Part shown: piece by piece, positions 1-9,303 of the stretch
Layout: each line of letters begins with the position of its first letter
Numbering within the stretch: position 1 is the first letter of the stretch
IMG/VR virus record: IMGVR_UViG_3300047372_000605
Span: 1 to 64,000 of that record
Length of the DNA stretch: 64,000 bases
DNA from: a virus
Reading direction: 5' to 3' (one strand)
Notes under the pieces: model-generated
The model's input: the letters and a program-made list of their open reading frames with translations, nothing else
Told to the model about the DNA's origin: nothing
The model's database searches: none
Position numbers and translations under genes: made by a program

Positions 1-1367
1 GTTCAGCTAATGCTGTAGTAACTGCCTCGGTTTCTGCTAGTACAATGACTTTTACTAAAGGTGATGCTAGCACATTTGATGTTGCTTTACCAACAAGTTC
101 TGGAGGAGGAACAGATGTTATAGCTAATCCAACAGGAAGTGCTTCTATAGCACTCTCTTCATTAAGAGTTGGAAATGTAAATTATGAAATAAGTGGAAGT
201 GGGGGAACTGATATAACATACAATTCAGATGTTTCCCAAGTAGTTCAAAATATAGTAGTACAAGATTTTGACAATGATGTTATTGTTAATTTTAATGCAG
301 GAACTTTAACATTTATATTTGGTACACCTACTGCACCAACCCCAGCATTAAATAATACAGGAGATGCTTTTGCTACAGACAGATTTAATAAAGTATTTGA
401 TACATATGATGTTGTAGGATCATTTAATTTAGGAGCTTATACATTAATAAGTGCTTCATTATTAGAAACTACAGCAGGAAGTGAAGCTACATTACAGGGA
501 CCAGTAGGAACTGGAACTAGTTTATCAGTTTCACCTAACACTACAGGATCAAGATCTTATAGATTAAATATCACTTCAAGTAATCCATCAGATGGATCAA
601 TTGTTTCATCTTCTGTAGATCTTAATTTAACTGTTACCAAATTAGCAGCAGATGTTCCAACTGTATCAACTACAGCAACAGCTCAATTAGGTGTTGGTTC
701 AAATCAAATAGAAGTAGGAGCTACAGGAACTATATCTTATACCTCATCTAGAGGTTCAAATGAAAGAAATTGGGTATTTGTTGATATGGATATGAATTAT
801 CCTCATTTCCCAGCAGGACCTGTACCATCAAATGTTAGTGGAAGTGTTAGCTTAGGCAGTTATGGAGAAGATCAACAATTCTCAATAAATGCAACAGCAG
901 CCTATTCATCTTCGGGTACAAATGGAGATGATAACTCCCCAGCATTAAAACCAAGTAATTCTGCTTTAGCATCTAGAACCTCAGCTAATACAGTTTATAC
1001 TAGAATTAGAAGTGTAAGAGTTGGAGCTTCAGCTCAAGTAGGATTTACAGATAGTGAATTATATGATTTAGCTTCTTGGGATACAACATTAGGAGGAACT
1101 ATTGGACCTATATCAAAAGGAACTACGGATCCAAATGGTTACAATGCAGATATTACATGGACAGGAGACAAATATCAATATATAGTGTATGATTCTTCTA
1201 GAGCTGATTTAGCAAGTATTAAAGAAAGATCTACTTCATTTGATGTACTACCTACTACTTTTGGAGGAGCAGTATATGCAACTGTTGGAGGATATAAAAT
1301 TTATAAATCAACAACACTACAAGCAGGATACGCAGGTACAACTGCAGAATATGTTTTAGCAACTTAA
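1..1367 (+). CDS. Tail fibre or adhesin protein, C-terminal part (5' end outside window)
   Basis: The reading frame is open from base 3, so the ATG at 45 is internal and the gene begins before the window. The residues just upstream of and at that ATG (TASVSAS then MTFTKGDAS) align with the internal segment TTASAALNVLTFTKG of the protein at 6121, which supports this. The product is rich in Ser, Thr and Gly with beta-type spacing and few charges, as in phage fibre proteins. No enzyme motif was recognised. It heads a run of four fibre-like genes and ends 13 bases before the next ATG. The exact role (fibre, hinge or adhesin) is unknown. Confidence 0.7.
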   Translation, partial: SANAVVTASVSASTMTFTKGDASTFDVALPTSSGGGTDVIANPTGSASIALSSLRVGNVNYEISGSGGTDITYNSDVSQVVQNIVVQDFDNDVIVNFNAGTLTFIFGTPTAPTPALNNTGDAFATDRFNKVFDTYDVVGSFNLGAYTLISASLLETTAGSEATLQGPVGTGTSLSVSPNTTGSRSYRLNITSSNPSDGSIVSSSVDLNLTVTKLAADVPTVSTTATAQLGVGSNQIEVGATGTISYTSSRGSNERNWVFVDMDMNYPHFPAGPVPSNVSGSVSLGSYGEDQQFSINATAAYSSSGTNGDDNSPALKPSNSALASRTSANTVYTRIRSVRVGASAQVGFTDSELYDLASWDTTLGGTIGPISKGTTDPNGYNADITWTGDKYQYIVYDSSRADLASIKERSTSFDVLPTTFGGAVYATVGGYKIYKSTTLQAGYAGTTAEYVLAT

Positions 1368-1380
1368 AAAATTAAATAAA

Positions 1381-4300
1381 ATGCCAATAGTATTACCAGC
1401 GGGATTTCAAATAACTAATAATGAACCAGTAGATTCAAGGATGACAGTTGCCGATCAGGCAGCAAGATTATCTTTTAGTGCTGTAAATGTATTTAATGGT
1501 TTAATCGTATTTCAAAGAGACACAAATGAACTTTATGTATTAACAGATACAGGTTCTTACAACTTAAATTCTGGTTGGAAATTAATAGGAAGTGGATCAG
1601 GAAGTGTACCATCAGGAACAGTATCATCATCGGCACAAATAGTAGCAGGACTACCTTCTGGTACAATTTCAGGATCTTCACAATTGCCTTCAGGCATTGT
1701 TTCTAGCTCAGTACAAACAATATCTAATTTAGGAGGAACAGGAATTTTATCAGGATCAACATCAGTACCCTCAGGAACAGTATCATCATCAGCACAAATA
1801 GTAGCAGGTTTACCTTCAGGTACAGTTTCAGGTTCAGTTCAAGTATTAGGAGGAAGTGGTGTTTTGTCTGGTTCAATATCATCTCAATTACCTTCAGGGG
1901 TTGTTTCATCTTCTGTACAAACCATATCTAATTTAGGTGGAACAGGAATTTTATCAGGATCAACATCAGTACCTTCAGGAACAGTTTCAAGTTCAGCACA
2001 AACAATTGCTAACTTAGATGGTACAGGAATTTTATCAGGATCAACATCTGTACCATCAGGAACAGTATCATCATCGGCACAAATAGTAGCAGGTTTACCC
2101 TCAGGAACAGTTTCGGGTTCAGTTCAAGTTTTAGGTGGGACAGGAATTTTATCAGGATCTATTTCTTCACAATTACCTTCAGGAACAGTTTCAAGTTCAG
2201 CACAAACAATTGCTAACCTGCCTTCAGGTACAGTTTCAGGTTCAGTTCAAGTATTAGGAGGATCGGGAGTTCTATCAGGATCTATATCATCCCAGTTACC
2301 CTCAGGAGTTGTTTCAAGTTCAGTCCAAACTATAGCAAATTTACCTTCGGGCACAGTTTCAGGTTCAGTTCAAGTATTAGGAGGATCAGGAGTTTTATCA
2401 GGATCTATTTCTTCACAACTACCTTCGGGAGTTGTTTCTGGTTCAGTTCAAACAATTGCTAACTTGGGTGGAACAGGGATTTTATCAGGATCAACATCAG
2501 TACCTTCAGGAACAGTTTCAAGTTCAGCACAAACAATTGCTAATTTACCTTCAGGTACAGTTTCGGGTTCAGTTCAAGTTTTAGGTGGGACAGGAATTTT
2601 ATCAGGATCTATATCATCCCAGTTACCTTCAGGGGTTGTTTCATCTTCTGTACAAACTATAGCAAATTTACCTTCAGGCACAGTTTCGGGTTCAGTTCAA
2701 GTATTAGGAGGAAGTGGTGTTTTATCAGGATCTATTTCTTCACAATTACCCTCAGGAGTTGTTTCAGGTTCGGCACAAACAATTGCTAACTTAGATGGAA
2801 CAGGAATACTTTCGGGATCAACATCTGTACCCTCAGGAACAGTATCATCATCAGCACAAATAGCAGGATTAGGATATATAAATCAAACTGAAACAAGTTC
2901 AATGTCTGTAGCAAGTTCATCAGTTGCTGATGTTGCAATAATAGCTACTTATACATCTGAATGGACTTTAGGAGCAAATGGTTCTTCAGATTATACGTTT
3001 ACAGGGCCAGGTTTAACTGGAGCTGAAAATGATCCAATAATATATTTAATTAGAGGCCAACAATATAAGTTTACTAATAATATGGGTGCTCACCCATTTA
3101 GAATACAATCTACCATTACAGGTTCAGCAGGTACTGCTTATAATGATGGTGTAACAAATAATAATGTTTCAAATGGAACCTTATTATGGAATGTACAATT
3201 TGATACTCCAGATGTTTTATACTATCAATGTACTTCACATCCAGCTATGGGTGGTAAAATTATTATTTTAAATACTGGTTCAGGAGCATCTATCCCATCA
3301 GGAACAGTATCATCATCTGCACAAATAATAGCAGGTTTACCTTCAGGTGTAATTTCAGGATCTTCACAGTTACCTACAGGAATTATTTCGGGATCTTCAC
3401 AATTACCTTCAGGTATTGTTTCTAGCTCAGTTCAAACAATTGCTAATCTAGATGGTACAGGAATACTTTCAGGATCAACATCAGTACCCTCAGGAACAGT
3501 ATCATCATCAGCACAAACAATTGCTAACTTAGATGGTACAGGAATTTTATCAGGATCAGTTTCAGTTCCATCAGGAACAGTTTCAAGTTCAGCTCAAACA
3601 ATATCTAATTTAGGTGGAACAGGAATATTATCAGGATCTGTAACAAGTGCTTCATATTCTGTTACTTCATCTTTTATGGTATTTGATGGTAATAGAGCTA
3701 TTTCAAATCAATATCAACCTACAGGGATATATGGTGAAAATTATGGAACTAATAATGTAGTAGATTTCTTAGAACAAGCATATTTTGCAAATACTCCTCC
3801 TGTAATTGATTCTTTAGTATTTGATGTAGATGAATATTCAGCTCAAAGTACTACAGTAGGTACTATAGCATATACAGATCCAGAAGGTGTAGTAACATTC
3901 CAAACTCAAAGTTCATACACAACTGATGATTTTAGAGTAGCTAGTAATGGTGTAATATCAGTTCAAACAACTTTATTAACAGAATCCTTAGAAAATGATA
4001 ACTCACAGGGATATGATGCAGTATTATTCCCAGTTAGAGGTACTGATATAAATGGAGCTACAGTAGATAAAAATTTATATATTAGAATAGCAGGTAATAC
4101 AGCACCTGTTTTTAGAGAAACTAGTATAGGAGGTAATGTATTATCCACAAACTTTACAGCTTCATTATCAGAAAGTTCAGCTGCAGGAGCTAAATCAAAT
4201 GGCACCGTTTATTTCACAGATATAAATAGTGATACAATCACAATACAAACAGGATCCTTATCTACAGCATTTAATAATGCTTTTACTTTAACAATTAATG

Positions 4301-6099
4301 CTACTAATGTAGTTTTAACACAAACTACATCTTCACTAGATTATGATACAAACCCAAAATATGAGTTTGTTTTAACAGCAAGTGATGAACATTATCAAAG
4401 TGGACAAGACCCAACATCTATAACTTATTTACCTTATCAAATTAGAGTATTAGATAATGCTACCCCAACCATCAATGATCAACAATTTGATATTAATGAA
4501 AATGTTAATGTTAATAATGGTCAAGGTTTAGTAAGTGGTGAGTACAGAAATGTAGGACAACTTTCAGCAGATGGTAATGATGTAGGAGATGTAATTACTT
4601 ATTCAAATTTTACACTACAATCTTTATCAATAGATGGTGTAAACGTTCCTATAGGAACATATACAGGTGGAGGTCAATCGGATCCAACAGAAGATGCTTT
4701 TGAAATAACATCAGCAGGATATATTACTAGAAAAAATGGTGTATTTGTTAATTCAGATTTAATAAATAAATATGTTTACCAAGTAACAGTTAGAGATCAA
4801 TATGATCCAGGAACTGACACAGCATTAATTGATATAGACATAGATGATGATACAGCTCCTTCTATAAATAAAAATTGGAGTACAAGAGCTTATATAATAG
4901 AATCAGCAGAAACAAATGATTTTGCTTATACTAATACTAATGGATACACTGGAACAGTAGCTAGAAATACAAGTACATATAGTGTTCAAAATGAAACAGT
5001 AACATGGACTATTAATAGCCCTTCAAGCGTACTTGATTTTAATGGAACTCAACAAATATTTGCAGCTTCAGACATTAGTGGATCATATACAGACGGTGAT
5101 CTTATTAATTTTAGTGTAACAGCTTCAAACACATTTGGAACAGAAAATAGACAATCTTATACTATAGAAGTATCAGAAAATCTTGCCCCAAGTGTAGCAT
5201 TTAGTTTAGGAGCGGGTGGATTTACAGGTTCTCAATCCCCAGGAACAACAATAGGAACAATAAATGTTTCAGATTCACAAGGAGAAAATATTGAAAGTTT
5301 AACCTTATCAGGAACAGATGCAGGTAGCTTTACTCTAGGGCCTAATCCAGGTGCAGGTTCTTCAAGAACTTGGAATTTAAATGTAGGAGCTAGTTCATTA
5401 CAAACTGGATCTTACAGTTTAAATGGTGTAGGTACTGATGCTTACGGAAAATCAACTACTCAACCAATATCAATTACTATAGCAGCACCAGCTGCAGCAG
5501 ACACAGGATATGTTTATACTATGGACTTAAATGCTGATTTTGATTTTGCTTTTGGTATATCTTCTAGAAGTGGTGCAACACCTCCAGTTCCAACAGTAGC
5601 TACTACTTATGGACTTTTAGATAGTGTTGTAAACTCTGATACTTTAGGAGATGCTTCTATTAATTTTTCATATGGAGGTCCTTATCAATCAGTAAGAAGA
5701 TTAGATGATACAGGAACTACACCTGACAATTTAATATCAGGAAGTAACCTTGGAGCAGGTACAAGTGGATTCCAAAGAGTAATAGTATTTATACCTAATG
5801 GTGGAAATATGACTGAATTACCTACAAGTTTTACAACAAGTGATCCAAATTCAGGTAACTCTACTTCAGGACAATTTGTAAATTTTGTTTCTGTAGAAAA
5901 TTCATTCCAAAATTCAACTGGAGGGTTAGATAATGATATTAAAGAAACCCAAGTATTAAACTTAACATTAGGCACTGCAGTAAATGGGTATACAAACTGG
6001 TATATGATAGCAACAACAGATCGATTTAATTCAACTGATGGTAATATTTATATGAGAATGATACCTGCAAACGCAGCAAGTGGTTCTGTACCAACCTAA
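1381..6099 (+). CDS. Giant repeat-containing tail fibre with a cupredoxin-like domain and Ig/cadherin-like modules
   Basis: This 1572-residue protein has a mosaic layout. Residues 1-70 form a unique head. Residues about 72-500 are a long array of short repeats built on PSGTVSSSAQ and LGGTGILSGS, and the array resumes at about 637-753. Between them, residues about 523-630 look like a type 1 copper domain, with His571 and the loop Cys617-x2-His620-x2-Met623. Residues about 800-1370 hold cadherin/Ig-like modules that begin with N(T/A)xPx boundaries. The last 200 residues are unique. The repeats mark it as a trimeric or filamentous fibre. Its neighbours are also fibre-like, so it probably forms part of the host-recognition apparatus. 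The copper domain assignment is an inference from the ligand pattern. Confidence 0.75.
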   Translation: MPIVLPAGFQITNNEPVDSRMTVADQAARLSFSAVNVFNGLIVFQRDTNELYVLTDTGSYNLNSGWKLIGSGSGSVPSGTVSSSAQIVAGLPSGTISGSSQLPSGIVSSSVQTISNLGGTGILSGSTSVPSGTVSSSAQIVAGLPSGTVSGSVQVLGGSGVLSGSISSQLPSGVVSSSVQTISNLGGTGILSGSTSVPSGTVSSSAQTIANLDGTGILSGSTSVPSGTVSSSAQIVAGLPSGTVSGSVQVLGGTGILSGSISSQLPSGTVSSSAQTIANLPSGTVSGSVQVLGGSGVLSGSISSQLPSGVVSSSVQTIANLPSGTVSGSVQVLGGSGVLSGSISSQLPSGVVSGSVQTIANLGGTGILSGSTSVPSGTVSSSAQTIANLPSGTVSGSVQVLGGTGILSGSISSQLPSGVVSSSVQTIANLPSGTVSGSVQVLGGSGVLSGSISSQLPSGVVSGSAQTIANLDGTGILSGSTSVPSGTVSSSAQIAGLGYINQTETSSMSVASSSVADVAIIATYTSEWTLGANGSSDYTFTGPGLTGAENDPIIYLIRGQQYKFTNNMGAHPFRIQSTITGSAGTAYNDGVTNNNVSNGTLLWNVQFDTPDVLYYQCTSHPAMGGKIIILNTGSGASIPSGTVSSSAQIIAGLPSGVISGSSQLPTGIISGSSQLPSGIVSSSVQTIANLDGTGILSGSTSVPSGTVSSSAQTIANLDGTGILSGSVSVPSGTVSSSAQTISNLGGTGILSGSVTSASYSVTSSFMVFDGNRAISNQYQPTGIYGENYGTNNVVDFLEQAYFANTPPVIDSLVFDVDEYSAQSTTVGTIAYTDPEGVVTFQTQSSYTTDDFRVASNGVISVQTTLLTESLENDNSQGYDAVLFPVRGTDINGATVDKNLYIRIAGNTAPVFRETSIGGNVLSTNFTASLSESSAAGAKSNGTVYFTDINSDTITIQTGSLSTAFNNAFTLTINATNVVLTQTTSSLDYDTNPKYEFVLTASDEHYQSGQDPTSITYLPYQIRVLDNATPTINDQQFDINENVNVNNGQGLVSGEYRNVGQLSADGNDVGDVITYSNFTLQSLSIDGVNVPIGTYTGGGQSDPTEDAFEITSAGYITRKNGVFVNSDLINKYVYQVTVRDQYDPGTDTALIDIDIDDDTAPSINKNWSTRAYIIESAETNDFAYTNTNGYTGTVARNTSTYSVQNETVTWTINSPSSVLDFNGTQQIFAASDISGSYTDGDLINFSVTASNTFGTENRQSYTIEVSENLAPSVAFSLGAGGFTGSQSPGTTIGTINVSDSQGENIESLTLSGTDAGSFTLGPNPGAGSSRTWNLNVGASSLQTGSYSLNGVGTDAYGKSTTQPISITIAAPAAADTGYVYTMDLNADFDFAFGISSRSGATPPVPTVATTYGLLDSVVNSDTLGDASINFSYGGPYQSVRRLDDTGTTPDNLISGSNLGAGTSGFQRVIVFIPNGGNMTELPTSFTTSDPNSGNSTSGQFVNFVSVENSFQNSTGGLDNDIKETQVLNLTLGTAVNGYTNWYMIATTDRFNSTDGNIYMRMIPANAASGSVPT
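1597..3640 (+). repeat. Tandem degenerate repeat array inside the fibre gene
   Basis: Units of about 30-45 bases encoding variants of PSGTVSSSAQ, SGSVQVLGG and GTGILSGS recur more than twenty times, interrupted at about 2880-3290 by the copper-type domain. DNA identity between units is high, for example the string ttatcaggatcaacatc occurs repeatedly. Such arrays are prone to length change by recombination. Confidence 0.85.
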
Positions 6100-6120
6100 T
6101 AACTAAATAAAAATTAAAAA

Positions 6121-6804
6121 ATGGCAATATCAGTACCAGAGAATTTAGTCTTAGCCGCAAGTGCTACCGGTTCACTCCCCTTAGCGGATATTAAATATAT
6201 TAAAGGAGCCTTTAAAATATTTGAGACTGCTGCAGAAATGCAGAATGCAATTGTAGAACAAGTTACAGATAATCAAATAGTTTGGTTAGAGGCTAGTTCT
6301 TCATTATATCAGGCTACTATAAATCCAGCTAACCCACCAATTTCATTTTTCCCCACAGTAACTTGGAATTCTTTTTCATTTCCAGGTGGTGGAGGAAGTG
6401 TAAATACTGGTTCATTAATGACAACTGCATCGGCAGCATTAAATGTCCTAACATTTACCAAAGGTAATGGAGATCAATTCTCAGTTACAATAGATACTGG
6501 TTCGGGAGGAAGTGGAACACCAGGTTCACCAGCTAACTCAGTACAATTTAATGATGCAGGTAGTTTTGGAGGAGATTCTAAATTTTTATTCAATAAAACT
6601 ACAGGTTTAACTCAAATAAGTGGTAGTTTTCAAATTACTAGTTCAGTATCTGATGATGTCTTTATTATTAAGAGCGGAGATACTGACTTATTTAAGGTAC
6701 AGAATAATGGAGTAGTTGTATTTGCTTCTCAATCTTCTTTACCAACAGCGGTAGAAGGAGGAATGGTATACTCTGCTTCAGCTTTTTATGTAGGAGTAGA
6801 ATAG
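6121..6804 (+). CDS. Fibre-associated structural protein
   Basis: This 227-residue protein lies 21 bases after the giant fibre. Its N-terminus, rich in Ala, Leu and Val, is followed by a Ser/Gly segment containing TFTKGNGDQFSVTIDTGSGG. That segment resembles the sequence at the left edge of the window and suggests a shared fibre module. Residues about 145-200 read NSVQFNDAGSFGGDSKFLFNK, a beta-rich stretch common in phage fibres just before shaft or chaperone parts. No catalytic motif is visible. The likely role is a short tail fibre or fibre connector; the family was not identified. Confidence 0.65.
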   Translation: MAISVPENLVLAASATGSLPLADIKYIKGAFKIFETAAEMQNAIVEQVTDNQIVWLEASSSLYQATINPANPPISFFPTVTWNSFSFPGGGGSVNTGSLMTTASAALNVLTFTKGNGDQFSVTIDTGSGGSGTPGSPANSVQFNDAGSFGGDSKFLFNKTTGLTQISGSFQITSSVSDDVFIIKSGDTDLFKVQNNGVVVFASQSSLPTAVEGGMVYSASAFYVGVE

Positions 6805-6810
6805 ATAACG

Positions 6811-6820
6811 TATTTATAAT
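6811..6820 (+). promoter_or_regulatory. Putative late promoter of the 6923 fibre gene
   Basis: The motif TATTTATAAT lies seven bases after the previous stop codon. It belongs to the TATTTATA family seen in front of many structural genes. It leaves a leader of about 100 bases, unusually long for this phage. Confidence 0.5.
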
Positions 6821-6826
6821 TGATAT

Positions 6827-6873
6827 TTAAATCGATTTAATAAAAAAATTAATTGTATCAAAGTGGTACAATT
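6827..6873 (+). other. Palindrome and strong hairpin in the leader of the 6923 fibre gene
   Basis: Bases 6827-6840 are a perfect 14-base palindrome, TTAAATCGATTTAA. Bases 6851-6873 can fold as a 10-bp stem (one T.G wobble) closed by the three-base loop AAG. There is no following T-tract, so it is more likely a 5' stabilising or regulatory structure than a terminator. The other fibre gene with the same N-terminal motif (31918) also has a structured leader. Confidence 0.5.
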
Positions 6874-6922
6874 ACTTTTAGAAAAACAAAAAACAATTAT
6901 TAATAATTAAAATTTAACAATT

Positions 6923-8500
6923 ATGGCAACATGGAAAAAAGTAGTTGTATCAGGTAGTTCGTTAGCTCAGTTAGATAACAGTACCACCAACTACATAACT
7001 TCGGCGGGTGCACCAGTACAAAGTGTATCAGGTCAAACAGGAACTGTAACAACGACTCAGATATTAGCTGGTTCGACTGTTCTTTCAGGTTCCTTCCCAT
7101 CTGCACCTGTAACAAGTGTAGCAGGTCAAACGGGAGTAGTAACGCAAACCCAAATATTTGCAGGATCAGGAGCACTATCAGGCTCAGATTCAATGACTAT
7201 TGCGGGTAGCACAGTAGCATTAGGTGGTTCAATTACAGCCGATACTATTGCAGGTCAAATCAGTAATGACACTATTACTAACGCTCAGTTAGCGAATGAA
7301 GGAATGACCATTGCAGGTAACTCAGTAAACTTAGGTGGATCAGTTTCACAAGCAAATATATTAGCTGGTTCGACTGTTCTTTCTGGATCATTCCCATCTG
7401 CACCAGTAACAAGTGTAGCAGGTCAGACAGGAGTAGTAACACAGACTCAAATATTAGCTGGTTCAACTGTTCTTTCAGGTTCTTTCCCTACAGCACCAGT
7501 AACAAGTGTAGCAGGTCAAACAGGAGTAGTAACACAGACTCAAATATTTGCAGGATCAGGAGCATATTCAGGATCTAATTCAATGACTATTGCAGGACAA
7601 ACAGTAGCATTAGGAGGATCAATTACAGCGGATACTATCGCTGGCCAAATTAGCAACGATACTATTACCAATGCTCAATTAGCAAATGAAGGAATGACCA
7701 TTGCAGGTAACTCAGTAAACTTAGGTGGTTCAGTTTCACAAGCAAATATATTAGCTGGTTCAACTGTTCTTTCAGGTTCTTTCCCTACAGCACCAGTAAC
7801 AAGTGTGGCAGGTCAGACGGGAGTAGTAACACAGACTCAGATATTAGCTGGTTCAACTGTTCTTTCAGGTTCTTTCCCTACAGCACCAGTAACAAGTGTG
7901 GCAGGTCAGACAGGAGTAGTAACACAGACTCAGATATTAGCTGGTTCAACAGTATTATCAGGTTCGTTCCCAAGTGCATTCATTTCTTCTGTAACAGATA
8001 CTTCAGGCCAAACTGGTATTGATTTTACAGTAAATGCAGGAGCATTATCAGCAGTAGCTGTTGGATTAGGAACTAGTGATGATGTTGAATTTTCAAACTT
8101 AACAGTTTCAGGTGATTTAAGTGTAGCAGGAACTGCTTCATTTAAAAACGCTACAAACTTAAACGTAGCGGATCAATACATCTCAATGAACTCAGGTTCA
8201 GCAGGAGCTGCTAATGATTCTGGTGGTATAGTAGTACTACAAGATGGTCCTAATGGTGAATTATTCGGTTGGGCAGATGCAGCTGCATCAGCAATTGGTG
8301 GTCAAAGATGGGGTATTAAAACCAACTTTAACCCAAGTTCAACTGGTAATTTTGATCCAGATGCTTATATGGCAGCTGTATTAAAAGGACAAGATAATGT
8401 TAATAGTGCCTCAGGCATTGCAGCTATTGATAGTACTTACAACAGAAAAGGTAATATTTATGTAGCAAGTAATTTGGAGGATATTTGGATTTATTCTTAA
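6923..8500 (+). CDS. Tail fibre protein with VTSVAGQTGVV repeats
   Basis: This is a 525-residue fibre. It starts MATWKKVVVSGSS, nearly the same as the N-terminus of the 31918 fibre (MPNWKKVAISGSN), suggesting a common attachment or assembly motif. Residues about 30-360 are repeats built from PVTSVAGQTGVVTQTQI, LAGSTVLSGSFP and MTIAGxxVxLGGS. Residues about 380-525 form a distinct C-terminal domain (SGDLSVAGTASF and following), typical of the distal part of a phage fibre. It has its own late-type promoter and is followed by an intrinsic terminator, so it is probably a separate transcription unit. Receptor specificity cannot be read from the sequence. Confidence 0.75.
   Translation: MATWKKVVVSGSSLAQLDNSTTNYITSAGAPVQSVSGQTGTVTTTQILAGSTVLSGSFPSAPVTSVAGQTGVVTQTQIFAGSGALSGSDSMTIAGSTVALGGSITADTIAGQISNDTITNAQLANEGMTIAGNSVNLGGSVSQANILAGSTVLSGSFPSAPVTSVAGQTGVVTQTQILAGSTVLSGSFPTAPVTSVAGQTGVVTQTQIFAGSGAYSGSNSMTIAGQTVALGGSITADTIAGQISNDTITNAQLANEGMTIAGNSVNLGGSVSQANILAGSTVLSGSFPTAPVTSVAGQTGVVTQTQILAGSTVLSGSFPTAPVTSVAGQTGVVTQTQILAGSTVLSGSFPSAFISSVTDTSGQTGIDFTVNAGALSAVAVGLGTSDDVEFSNLTVSGDLSVAGTASFKNATNLNVADQYISMNSGSAGAANDSGGIVVLQDGPNGELFGWADAAASAIGGQRWGIKTNFNPSSTGNFDPDAYMAAVLKGQDNVNSASGIAAIDSTYNRKGNIYVASNLEDIWIYS
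7030..7970 (+). repeat. Repeats within the 6923 fibre gene
   Basis: Several near-identical blocks of about 70-300 bases occur here; for example the block encoding SFPTAPVTSVAGQTGVVTQTQ appears repeatedly. Two copies of a larger unit (about 7150-7370 and 7540-7770) encode the series from SMTIAG to SVSQANILAGS. Confidence 0.85.
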
Positions 8501-8528
8501 TATTACATAATAACAATTAACCAAATAA

Positions 8529-8560
8529 GGGCTGTGTTGCATAAATGCAGCCCTTTTTTT
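8529..8560 (+). terminator. Intrinsic terminator after the fibre block
   Basis: GGGCTG at 8529-8534 pairs with CAGCCC at 8548-8553, and an inner TGCA/TGCA pairing is possible. Seven T follow at 8554-8560. It lies about 30 bases after the fibre stop codon and ends the fibre transcription unit. Confidence 0.85.
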
Positions 8561-8576
8561 AATAAAATTTTTAAAT

Positions 8577-8777
8577 ATGGGTTTTAAAGCAAAAAATATA
8601 AAATCACCTAATAAGGTATCATCATCAGTGAATTTAAAAAAAGTTAAAGTAGATTTGGATAAGCGAGAACTTAGTCTTATATTAAATGGAGTTAAAAATT
8701 CCAACTTCCAAGGTAAGGATGTTCAAGGAGTTTTTAATTTAGTATTAAAATTACAAAACGCATATTCAAAATTATAA
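8577..8777 (+). CDS. Small protein, paralogue of the next gene
   Basis: This 66-residue basic protein was not assigned to a family. Its C-terminal half (LILNGVKNSNFQGKD then KLQNAYSKL) resembles the first half of the next protein (VLIGAVQSLNIKGSD then KLQDQVSRL), with the same spacing, so the two look like a tandem duplication. The start follows an A-rich stretch just after the terminator. The stop is three bases from the next ATG. Its place immediately before the sheath gene suggests a tail-assembly or virion role, but that is inference. Confidence 0.6.
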   Translation: MGFKAKNIKSPNKVSSSVNLKKVKVDLDKRELSLILNGVKNSNFQGKDVQGVFNLVLKLQNAYSKL

Positions 8778-8780
8778 AAA

Positions 8781-8990
8781 ATGGAATTAAATATCAATGA
8801 TTACAGAGTCCTAATAGGAGCTGTACAAAGTCTTAATATTAAAGGATCAGATGCTATTTATATGGCAAGTTTACTAAATAAACTACAAGATCAAGTTAGC
8901 AGATTAGAGATAGAATCTCAAGAAGGAAAAGATTTTGATTCTCCAAAATCAGAAACCACACCAGAATCTAAACCTAAACCTAAAAAATAA
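8781..8990 (+). CDS. Small protein with charged C-terminal tail
   Basis: The first 45 of 69 residues form an amphipathic helical region similar to the preceding protein (LIGAVQSLNIKGSD then KLQDQVSRL). The tail is rich in Lys, Pro, Ser and Glu (ESKPKPKK at the end) and looks disordered. It is followed immediately by a TATTTATA motif. The function is unknown. The duplication with 8577 and the position before the sheath suggest a small structural or assembly factor. Confidence 0.6.
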   Translation: MELNINDYRVLIGAVQSLNIKGSDAIYMASLLNKLQDQVSRLEIESQEGKDFDSPKSETTPESKPKPKK

Positions 8991-8998
8991 TATTTATA
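8991..8998 (+). promoter_or_regulatory. TATTTATA motif before 9002
   Basis: TATTTATA begins right after the previous stop codon and lies only three bases before the ATG at 9002. If it is a working promoter the transcript would start at or inside the start codon, so it may instead serve later genes. Confidence 0.3.
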
Positions 8999-9001
8999 GT
9001 C

Positions 9002-9250
9002 ATGGAAAAAACAGTTTTAAATAAAGAAGAAATTACAGAATTAAAAGAAATTCAAGATCTTCAAAATGGTTTATTATATAGATTAGGTCAAATTGAGTAC
9101 CAATTAAGAAATTTAAATAAAACTAAAGAACAAACATCTTTAGAATTATCATCCTCAGAACAAGAATCAGCTAAATTAGCGAAAAAATTAGAGGAAAAGT
9201 ATGGGGTAGGAACAGTAAATATAGAAAGCGGCGAATTTATTAAAGCTTAA
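9002..9250 (+). CDS. Small coiled-coil protein
   Basis: An 82-residue, Glu/Lys/Leu-rich protein with heptad-like spacing over residues about 5-65 (EITELKEIQDLQNGLLYRLGQIEYQLRN type pattern), so it is probably a coiled coil. The end is more compact (KYGVGTVNIESGEF). It stands between two TATTTATA motifs, directly before the sheath gene. No family was recognised. A tail-assembly role is possible from position only. Confidence 0.6.
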   Translation: MEKTVLNKEEITELKEIQDLQNGLLYRLGQIEYQLRNLNKTKEQTSLELSSSEQESAKLAKKLEEKYGVGTVNIESGEFIKA

Positions 9251-9273
9251 TCAATTTTTACACCCTTCTCCAG

Positions 9274-9281
9274 TATTTATA
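9274..9281 (+). promoter_or_regulatory. Putative late promoter of the tail sheath gene
   Basis: TATTTATAAAC lies 23 bases before the sheath ATG, in the intergenic space after 9250. It is a member of the repeated late-type motif family. Confidence 0.5.
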
Positions 9282-9303
9282 AACAAAATAAACTTATTAT
9301 AAA

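Noticed and set aside
1597-2870. Regular repeats that could be mistaken for a CRISPR array
   Set aside because: The repeats are in frame, encode a Ser/Gly-rich fibre, and there are no unique equal-length spacers or cas genes.
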